Translations under genes and position numbers: made by a program
Shown here: piece by piece, positions 27,394 through 32,483 of the stretch
Position numbering within the stretch: the stretch's first letter is position 1
Layout of the letters: every line of letters begins with the position of its first letter
Source of the DNA: a virus
Virus record (IMG/VR): IMGVR_UViG_3300049001_000021
Coordinates: 1-32,483 of that record
DNA: 32,483 bases
Strand: one strand, 5' to 3'
The notes under the pieces: generated by a model
What the model was told of the DNA's origin: nothing
Seen by the model: only the letters and a program-made list of their open reading frames with translations
The model's database searches: none

Positions 27394-27811
27394 GGCGGTG
27401 TGCTCCTGTCTGCTGCTGCGGTCGGGTGTCGGGGGCGATGGGTGCGGCGGAGCGACGGGCGAACCGCCGGGCCTCGACGTCGAGCCATTCGGCCGGGTCG
27501 GGGGTAAGGCGGGGTGGCGGTCCGAGCGCCTCGATGCGCCGCCTGATGTCGTCGGCGTCCGTGCCGAGCGCGACGGCGAGTAGTACGCCCTGATCCCAGG
27601 CGCGGTGCTCGGCGTCGAGGCGCTCACGGGCGAGCTCGCGGCGCTGCCCCTCGTCGAACGCTTTCTCGAGGCGGCCGATCCATCGCTCGACGGATTCGTC
27701 GAGCGTGGCGACCGCCGGGGGGCGGCGTAGCAGCAGGATGAGCACGAGCACGAATGTCCCGGCGGACGTGCCCGCTCCCATCACCGCCTCGACGGTGGGC
27801 CCGTCGATCAC
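27386..27811 (-). CDS. Membrane-anchored protein with long soluble tail, 141 aa
   Basis: A single membrane helix near the N-terminus (AGTFVLVLILLL, followed by RRPP) is followed by about 100 charged helical residues (SVERWIGRLEKAFDEGQRRE, LARERLDAEHRAWDQG), so the bulk is probably cytoplasmic and coiled. GTG 27811 is used, but it has no clear ribosome site. ATG 27781 with GAGG just upstream would shorten it by 10 residues. It precedes the holin-like gene with an overlap and the two form their own unit between hairpins. Function unknown; holin partner possible. Confidence 0.65.
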   Translation of the reverse strand: MIDGPTVEAVMGAGTSAGTFVLVLILLLRRPPAVATLDESVERWIGRLEKAFDEGQRRELARERLDAEHRAWDQGVLLAVALGTDADDIRRRIEALGPPPRLTPDPAEWLDVEARRFARRSAAPIAPDTRPQQQTGAHRRG

Positions 27812-27830
27812 TGGGGGCCCACGGGGCGGC

Positions 27831-27866
27831 GGGTGGTCACCGACCGATTGTGGCCGGTGACCACCC
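27831..27866 (-). terminator. Hairpin terminator after the SSB-like gene
   Basis: Perfect 12-bp stem GGGTGGTCACCG/CGGTGACCACCC (27831-27842 with 27855-27866), eight bases past the TAG. Confidence 0.75.
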
Positions 27867-27873
27867 GTAACGC

Positions 27874-28302
27874 CTAGCTGCGCTCCCAGGGCGGCGCGTC
27901 GCTGCCGCCACCGACGGCAGCAGTTGCCGGTTCGGGGGCGCTGGTCATGGCACGAACGGCGAGCTCGTTCTGCTCGGGCGTGGCGGCGTCGAGGGTGTAG
28001 GGCACGCTCTTGCCGTTGCGCTTGACGCCCGGCTCGCCCTGAAACACGCCGACGACGGTGCGCCCGGCCTTGCGCTTGAGCTGCCCGAACAGCACCTTGC
28101 CGAACAGCATCGCGTCGACGTACGTGTCGCCGATGGTGCCGTCGCGGTTGATCACGCTCACGTCGGCGCGGATCACGTCGGCGGGCCCGTTCTCGGTCTG
28201 CACGCCGAGCTCGGTGCGGTCGACCTTGATCACGAGCAGGTCGCCGACGTGGTCGGCGTTGGTGAACAGGTCGCCGCTGCCGGCGTCCGGTGAGTCGAAC
28301 AT
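27874..28302 (-). CDS. Single-stranded DNA-binding-like protein, 142 aa
   Basis: It belongs to a group of actinophage proteins annotated as ssDNA-binding: HVGDLLVIKVDRTELGV, then VIRADVSVINRDG, YVDAMLFGKVLFGQLKRKAG and VVGVFQGEPG, which read as successive strands of an OB-like fold. The C-terminal tail is flexible and ends DAPPWERS. ATG 28302 follows GAAAGG. It forms a single-gene unit, with a leader containing two hairpins and an operator-like site, which suggests its level is tuned. It protects ssDNA at the fork and in recombination with the nuclease encoded next to it. Confidence 0.72.
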   Translation of the reverse strand: MFDSPDAGSGDLFTNADHVGDLLVIKVDRTELGVQTENGPADVIRADVSVINRDGTIGDTYVDAMLFGKVLFGQLKRKAGRTVVGVFQGEPGVKRNGKSVPYTLDAATPEQNELAVRAMTSAPEPATAAVGGGSDAPPWERS

Positions 28303-28335
28303 GGGTGGGGCCTTTCTCTCAGGGGGTGTGGATCG

Positions 28336-28367
28336 ACGGCCGGTGTGTTCTGGGTCTCACCGGCCGT
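28336..28367 (-). promoter_or_regulatory. Hairpin in the leader of the SSB-like gene
   Basis: Perfect 10-bp stem ACGGCCGGTG/CACCGGCCGT (28336-28345 with 28358-28367). It lies between a terminator-like hairpin and the ribosome site, so it would be in the 5' leader and could stabilise the message or attenuate it. Confidence 0.5.
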
Positions 28368-28397
28368 GCCCGGGGCGTTGCTGAGAGTATCGCGGGC

Positions 28398-28417
28398 CAC
28401 CCCCATTCTTGGGGGTG
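28398..28417 (-). terminator. Hairpin terminator after the PD-(D/E)XK nuclease gene
   Basis: Perfect 8-bp stem CACCCCCA/TGGGGGTG (28398-28405 with 28410-28417) with loop TTCT, about 45 bp past the nuclease stop. Adjacent operator-like site D begins at its edge. Confidence 0.65.
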
Positions 28418-28443
28418 CTGTCGCGGCGTGTCGCGCGATGTCG
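28418..28443 (-). promoter_or_regulatory. Operator-like site D: three CGACAN repeats, 10-bp period
   Basis: On the sense strand CGACAT, CGACAC and CGACAG follow at exact 10-bp steps (plus-strand starts 28438, 28428 and 28418). The spacers CGCG and GCCG resemble those of the other sites. It precedes the SSB-like gene. Confidence 0.55.
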
Positions 28444-28460
28444 TGACCAAACCGTGAGCA

Positions 28461-29792
28461 TCACGCCGCCGGTGCCTCGAGCTCGGTGAACCGGGCCCCC
28501 GCGGCGGCGGTGTGCTCGTCGGTCCACAGCGGCGTGCCGCCGTGCTCCGTCCACAGGGCCCGCAGTCGGCCGGCGTCGGCGACCCGCAGTGCGGCGACGA
28601 GCGCCGCCCGCGGGCGCTCGAGGTTGCGGCGCGCCTTGAGGTCGCGCATCACCTCGGCGGCGCGGGCCCGGTGTTCGTCGGTCCACAGGTTGCCGGCGGT
28701 CGTCCACAGCAGCTCGAGGTCGCGGTCGGTGATGCACTGCTCGATCGCCTCGAGCAGCGCGAACGCCTCGGTGCGCGCGTACGTGGCGGGCACCTCGACG
28801 GGACCGGTCGGCGTGTCGGCGAGCGTCCGGCTCGGCGGGTCGACCCGCACGCCGTTGAGGCGGTCGGTGATGTCGTCGAGCGCGTCGTCGAGCGCAGGCG
28901 TGGCGGGCACGACCGCCTCCACGAGCGCCGGGCGCAGAATGTCCTCGGGCTTCACCGCCCGCCACTCGCGCACGGGGCGGGCGAGCTCGACACCGCGGCG
29001 CCCGTGCTCGAGGTTGAGCCAGTACAGCCCCGGCGGCTCGGCGGCGTCGCTCTTGAGGTGCGCGATCAGCCCCCACCGCGTGTTGACCTTGAGCTCACGC
29101 CGCTCGCCGGTCTCGGGGTCGTACAGGCACGTGTCGTCAGCGGCATAGAGGTAGAGCTGACAGCTCATCGAGCCGGGGTACTTGATCTTGCCGCTCTTGA
29201 GGTCGATCACCCGGACCTCGTCGACGACCCCGTCGGGGTCGGGCAGCTCGCACAGCCCGAACGCGTCGGGGGTGCCGGCGCACTCGAGCGCATCGTTCAC
29301 GGTGCGCACCTCGCGGTACATGAACCGCAGCGGGGCGGTGATGCGGCGCCACGCCTCGATGAGCTCGCGGTACGGCTCGGGCACGAACCCGAGGGGCTCG
29401 CCGCGGTCGACGCGCTCGGTGAACGTGTGCAGCATCGTGCCGATGAGCGCGGCGCTCGGGCCCGACGCCTCGATGCACGCCTGTGCGAGTTCCTCGCGGG
29501 CGTCGCGGTCGTAGTCCTCGATGGTGAGCGCGGCGGCAGCGGCCTGGTAGTCGGGGCGCTGTCCGATGCCGACGAGCGCGCGGTGCAGGCGCCATCCGTT
29601 CAGTGCGTACGAGTCCTCGATCGTCTTCGCGAGGGTCGTGGTGCGGGTGTAGTAGCGGCCCTGCTGCTTCCGCCCGCCCGGGGTGCGCCACACCTCGCCG
29701 CCGAGCGGGGGGAGGATCTTCGGCGCCTTGGTCCGCTTGTGGCGGGTCCAGTCGACGTCGATGCGCTCGAGGGTGAAGGGCTCGGGGATCAC
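28461..29792 (-). CDS. PD-(D/E)XK exonuclease, RecB/Cas4-like, 443 aa
   Basis: RecB-type nuclease: His122 in TMLHTFTE, Asp176 in GTPDAFG, Asp197-x-Lys199 in VIDLKSGK and the QhxxY box QLYLY (212-216) are in order and correctly spaced. Residues 1-60 contain a Zn- or DNA-facing basic segment (DWTRHKRTKAPKILPP). The last about 120 residues hold two copies of a LWTxEH-type segment (LLWTTAGNLWTDEHR, ALWTEHGGTPLWTDEH), an internal helical repeat. It probably resects DNA for recombination or replication, with the SSB-like protein encoded next. GTG 29792 follows GGGAG. Confidence 0.88.
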   Translation of the reverse strand: MIPEPFTLERIDVDWTRHKRTKAPKILPPLGGEVWRTPGGRKQQGRYYTRTTTLAKTIEDSYALNGWRLHRALVGIGQRPDYQAAAAALTIEDYDRDAREELAQACIEASGPSAALIGTMLHTFTERVDRGEPLGFVPEPYRELIEAWRRITAPLRFMYREVRTVNDALECAGTPDAFGLCELPDPDGVVDEVRVIDLKSGKIKYPGSMSCQLYLYAADDTCLYDPETGERRELKVNTRWGLIAHLKSDAAEPPGLYWLNLEHGRRGVELARPVREWRAVKPEDILRPALVEAVVPATPALDDALDDITDRLNGVRVDPPSRTLADTPTGPVEVPATYARTEAFALLEAIEQCITDRDLELLWTTAGNLWTDEHRARAAEVMRDLKARRNLERPRAALVAALRVADAGRLRALWTEHGGTPLWTDEHTAAAGARFTELEAPAA

Positions 29793-29853
29793 GGCGGACA
29801 GCTCCCAGGGGTGTCAATGGCGGGTCGGTGACACAGTGCCACGGGGTAGTGAC

Positions 29854-29885
29854 AACGCCGCCCGTGCGCGGGCACGGGCGGCGTT
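29854..29885 (-). terminator. Strong hairpin terminator before the nuclease gene
   Basis: Perfect 14-bp stem AACGCCGCCCGTGC/GCACGGGCGGCGTT (29854-29867 with 29872-29885) and loop GCGG, directly past the stop of the zinc-ribbon gene at 29889. It closes the unit that begins near 1323 on the circle. Confidence 0.85.
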
Positions 29886-29888
29886 TCG

Positions 29889-30134
29889 TCACTGTGACGG
29901 TTCGGGCGTCGGGGGGTGGTTGACGTGCGTCACGTAGTCGCATGACGGGCACGCGTACATCAGCGACAGGGTGCCGCCGAGGTGCACCGTCGAGACGACG
30001 ACGAACGCGAGCTCGCCGTGCCCGTCGGGGCAGGGTGGCCCCGGCGCCCGGATCTCTGCGTGCCGGCCGCACGTCGGGTACCCGGGGCGCGGGCGGGTCG
30101 GGCACCCGAACACGATGCACAGGGTCGCGGTCAC
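29889..30134 (-). CDS. Zinc-ribbon protein, 81 aa
   Basis: Cysteine groups CIVFGCPTRPRPGYPTCGRH and CPDGH with CPSC could hold two zinc ions. Between them are strands (ELAFVVVSTVHLGGTLSLMY). GTG 30134 overlaps the SGNH hydrolase stop (GTGA). It resembles other small zinc proteins of actinophages. Function unknown. Confidence 0.72.
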   Translation of the reverse strand: MTATLCIVFGCPTRPRPGYPTCGRHAEIRAPGPPCPDGHGELAFVVVSTVHLGGTLSLMYACPSCDYVTHVNHPPTPEPSQ

Positions 30135-30853
30135 TGGTTGTTCGTCATGGGCCCGGACAGCAGCCCCGTCGCGTGCAGCGTCGTCCCGTACGGCGCCCGC
30201 AGGTGCGTGCCGTCGGGGTGCCTCACGGGCAGCCCGCCGACGGTCGCCGTGTAGGCGCCGCCGGGGCTGAGCAGCGATCGCGCCGCCGCGGTGTACCTCG
30301 CCCCGGTCGCGGTCGCGAGGTCGCTGTACATGGCATTGAGCTGCGCGGTGAGTTGCCCGTGAAACGTGCCCGCCGCCATCATCGGGCTCGCGATCAGCCA
30401 GCTCTCGACGCCCATCGTGTTGTTCCAGTTGATCATGGTCGTGAGGTGCTTGCGGTACACGGCGACCACCTGCGCCACCTCGGCGGACGTGAGGCAGCAG
30501 TCGACGGCCCATCCGAGCTCGGTTTCGACGCACTCTCTCGCGGCGTTGCCGACGAACGCGAACGCGACGGCCTGCGCGTCGAACGTGGACGCCTCGCCGC
30601 CGTAGCCGGCGGTGAAGTCGCACGGGGTGCCGCCCGAGATCGCCCACACCTTGACGGCGTGCTCACGCTGTTCGCCGAGGGCGATCGCGGCGGGCCCGGA
30701 CTGCGCGGTAACGCTGTCGCCGACGAGCATGATCCGACGGTTCGGGGGCTCGCTCGCGTCCCAGGTCTCGCCGTCGAACGGGAACGCGAGCGCCGCGGTC
30801 GGGACGAGCACGGCGAACACGAGGGCGAGCAGGACGGTCAGGGGTCGTCTCAT
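30131..30853 (-). CDS. Secreted SGNH/GDSL-type hydrolase, 240 aa
   Basis: A signal peptide is evident: MRRP, then the hydrophobic stretch LTVLLALVFAVLVPTA, and a cleavage site ALA-F after residue 23. The SGNH blocks are IMLVGDSVTA (Ser47), FVGNAAREC (Asn103) and RHPDGTHL (Asp214, His217), with no lipobox. Four cysteines could form disulfides outside the cell. SGNH enzymes remove acyl groups from sugars, lipids or wall polymers. An exported copy made in the infected cell could alter the envelope for lysis or superinfection exclusion. ATG 30853 follows AGGAGA six bases upstream, the best site in this unit. Confidence 0.85.
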   Translation of the reverse strand: MRRPLTVLLALVFAVLVPTAALAFPFDGETWDASEPPNRRIMLVGDSVTAQSGPAAIALGEQREHAVKVWAISGGTPCDFTAGYGGEASTFDAQAVAFAFVGNAARECVETELGWAVDCCLTSAEVAQVVAVYRKHLTTMINWNNTMGVESWLIASPMMAAGTFHGQLTAQLNAMYSDLATATGARYTAAARSLLSPGGAYTATVGGLPVRHPDGTHLRAPYGTTLHATGLLSGPMTNNQ

Positions 30854-30924
30854 GGGGGGTCTCCTGGTCTCGGAAGTGGTGGGGCCGATAGTGGCGGCTC
30901 GGTGCCGCTGAGTGTGGCGGGCGC

Positions 30925-32076
30925 TCAGGACGCCGCCTCGAGGTCATCGACCACCAGGGCGATTCCGGCCACCTCGGCGACGATCGCGCGGGCGAGCAGC
31001 GGCGGGACAGCGTCGCCGACCTGCCGGTACTGCGCTGTCGTGTTGCCCTGCCACGGGTAGTCGACCGGGAACGATTGCAGCACCGCCGCCTCGGCGACAG
31101 CGAGCCGTCGGGCGTGCCCGTTGCGCTTCGCGGCGGGGATATCAGCGGAGGTCAATCCTGGGGGAACCCAGACGTGCGAGGCGGCGTCCTTGCCGAACGC
31201 GAGCCCGGGGGCGGGCTGATCGTCGCGCCTCATGGTCGACTCGGGGCGCGTGCCTGTCGCGAGCACCCATGCCGCCGTTCCCCGCCCGGTGATCGTCGCC
31301 GAGGGCTGATTGGCCCCGCGGGGGGCGAGCCCCGTCGCCCCGGCGGCGTTCATGGTGATGTGCGACCTGTCGCCCGCAGACCACCCGAGCGCCTGCGCGA
31401 TGCTCACCCACGGGAGGACGACCGGGTCAAGCCTGGCCGGCGTGCGGGTGTGGTAGCGCGAATGGGTCGGCGCCGGGAGGGCGGCGGGCCCGAGCTGTTG
31501 TGTCATGTGCGCCGAGCGGGCGACGAGGATCGCCCTCCGGCGGGTCTGCGGTACGCCATGCTGCTCGGCGTTGACGATGCCGGTCGCGACGGTGTACCCG
31601 AGGCGGCGCAGGACCGTGGCGCACCACTCCCACAGCGGCAGGACGGCGGGCACCTGTTCCCACGCCAGCCACCCCGGCAGCAGCCCGAGGGCGTAGCGCA
31701 GCGGCTCGAGGGCGAGCAGCGAGCGGTCGTCGGTCATGTGCTCGTGCAGCTTGAGCACCTCCCGCTCAAGGTCGCGACGATGCCTCACGGCCTCGAGTGC
31801 CGCGAGGATCAGCAGGGCGTCGTCGCGTCCGCGCCCGCTTCCGGCAGTACTAAACCCCTGGCACGGGGGGCTCGCGATGAGCCCGGCGACGTCGCCGAAC
31901 GCGAGGGGCTCGAAGTACGAGACATCGCCCCGGGCCCGGAAGTGCCCGGCGGCCTCGGCGGTCGCGCAGGCGTCGGCGTCCCATTCGACGCCGACCGGCG
32001 CGAGTCCGAGGTCGCGGACGCCCTCGTCCCACCCCCCGGGGCCCGCGAACAGGTCGAGAATGATCGGGCGGCTCAT
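30925..32076 (-). CDS. DNA (cytosine-5-)-methyltransferase, 383 aa
   Basis: C5 methylase motifs appear in order: I LDLFAGPGGWDEG (SAM binding), IV SPPCQGFS with catalytic Cys72, VI EQV (140-142, where ENV is usual), VIII QTRRR (177-181), the target region about 190-315, then IX/X ending YRQVGDAVPPLLARAI. Nothing key is missing. No partner restriction enzyme is nearby, so it is a solitary phage methylase that likely protects phage DNA from host restriction or marks it for regulation. ATG 32076 overlaps the preceding stop (ATGA). Confidence 0.93.
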   Translation of the reverse strand: MSRPIILDLFAGPGGWDEGVRDLGLAPVGVEWDADACATAEAAGHFRARGDVSYFEPLAFGDVAGLIASPPCQGFSTAGSGRGRDDALLILAALEAVRHRRDLEREVLKLHEHMTDDRSLLALEPLRYALGLLPGWLAWEQVPAVLPLWEWCATVLRRLGYTVATGIVNAEQHGVPQTRRRAILVARSAHMTQQLGPAALPAPTHSRYHTRTPARLDPVVLPWVSIAQALGWSAGDRSHITMNAAGATGLAPRGANQPSATITGRGTAAWVLATGTRPESTMRRDDQPAPGLAFGKDAASHVWVPPGLTSADIPAAKRNGHARRLAVAEAAVLQSFPVDYPWQGNTTAQYRQVGDAVPPLLARAIVAEVAGIALVVDDLEAAS

Positions 32077-32234
32077 GACTGTGCCCCTTCGGCTGGCAGT
32101 GTGCCGACGCCGAGGCAGTCGGCGATCCGGCGGCGGGTGTGGGCGAGCTCGTGCCACCCGACGAGCAGGCGCCCCTCGGCGCGCAGGCGCACGACTCGCC
32201 CGCAGGCGCCGCAGCGCCCGTATCGACGGCTCAT
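32073..32234 (-). CDS. Zinc-finger-like microprotein, 53 aa
   Basis: Basic N-terminus MSRRYGRCGACGRVVRLRAE with one CGAC pair and a later His/Cys set (GWHELAHTRRRIADC) that could complete a metal site. ATG 32234 overlaps the upstream stop and its TGA overlaps the methylase ATG. Confidence 0.65.
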   Translation of the reverse strand: MSRRYGRCGACGRVVRLRAEGRLLVGWHELAHTRRRIADCLGVGTLPAEGAQS

Positions 32235-32365
32235 CGGTCGCCCCCGGCGGGCGCGGAGTGCTCGAGGCGGCTCCCGGCGGGGTGCCGGCGCCGGGCGACG
32301 ATGCGCGGGGCGTGGCGACCGCGGCCGGTGTGCCGGCTCAGGACGCGGGCGACGGCGGCGATCAC
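32231..32365 (-). CDS. Basic microprotein, 44 aa
   Basis: GTG 32365 overlaps the stop of the 79-aa gene (GTGA, 32362-32365). It is short and very basic (VARVLSRHTGRGRHAPRIVA). The codon overlaps at both ends are the main support, as the sequence shows no family. It might be an RNA- or DNA-binding peptide, or not be functional. Confidence 0.5.
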   Translation of the reverse strand: MIAAVARVLSRHTGRGRHAPRIVARRRHPAGSRLEHSAPAGGDR

Positions 32366-32483
32366 GCGCCCGCCTCGAGCCATGCGCCGAGCCGGTCGCG
32401 CAGCTCGGCGGCTCGCTCGCGCGTGAGGGTCACTGCGGCGACATCGCCCCCGCGGTCTGCTATTGCGAGCACGCACACGGCGG
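32357..32483. repeat. Terminal direct repeat, copy 2 (circular-contig overlap)
   Basis: Exact copy of bases 1-127. It should be removed when the genome is closed. Confidence 0.95.
32362..32483 (-). CDS. Partial second copy of the 79-aa hypothetical gene
   Basis: C-terminal end of the gene at 6-245, repeated because of the contig overlap; its start lies beyond the window end. Not a separate gene. Confidence 0.9.
   Translation of the reverse strand, partial: AVCVLAIADRGGDVAAVTLTRERAAELRDRLGAWLEAGA

Noticed and set aside
29800-29820. TTGACA box upstream of the PD-(D/E)XK nuclease gene as a promoter
   Set aside because: The start codon is only about 20 bp downstream and no -10 box fits between.

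Overview
The window is a complete genome of a small tailed phage (siphovirus type) of a high-GC actinobacterium. By eye about seven bases in ten are G or C, GTG starts are common, and every supported gene lies on the minus strand. Bases 1-127 are repeated exactly at 32357-32483, so the contig is a circle of 32,356 bp cut at an arbitrary point. Gene coupling continues across the cut (GTGA junction at 32362-32365). No integrase, tRNA, CRISPR array, DNA polymerase or separate small terminase gene was seen.

In the direction of transcription (descending coordinates), the layout is as follows. (1) 1323-6, then through the junction to 29889: small proteins, a MerR/excisionase-like HTH, a C5 cytosine methyltransferase, a secreted SGNH hydrolase and a zinc-ribbon protein. 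(2) 29792-28461: a RecB/Cas4-like PD-(D/E)XK nuclease. (3) 28302-27874: an SSB-like protein. (4) 27811-26968: two membrane proteins, one holin-like. (5) 26898-22696: replication genes (prim-pol primase, MazG-like hydrolase, RecA-fold helicase). (6) 22590-13958: a run of 20 genes joined by 19 consecutive 4-nt ATGA/GTGA overlaps, passing from zinc-binding microproteins and a resolvase-like nuclease into an HNH-large terminase fusion, an Acb2-like hairpin protein, portal and prohead protease. (7) 13761-12783: a three-gene HTH cassette with its own control region and terminator, inserted between protease and capsid. (8) 12578-1437: major capsid, connectors, tail tube, frameshifted tail chaperone, tape measure, minor tail proteins, amidase endolysin and a papain-like cysteine peptidase. 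Strong hairpins close most of these units.

Two non-coding signals stand out. CGACAY hexamers repeated with a 10-bp period occur in four control regions (1334-1369, 13789-13824, 22666-22681, 28418-28443) and look like operators of a phage regulator, perhaps the 210-aa HTH protein. A dense array of CCGTGACTG-type repeats (18978-19213) lies about 300 bp upstream of the terminase gene inside an open frame. Its units fall in all three reading frames, so it is probably a DNA site such as an origin or packaging region. The most unusual proteins are the HNH-terminase fusion, the papain-like peptidase, the exported SGNH hydrolase, and a mini zinc-binding motif (C-x5-H-x-G-x-H/C) that recurs in several otherwise unrelated proteins.
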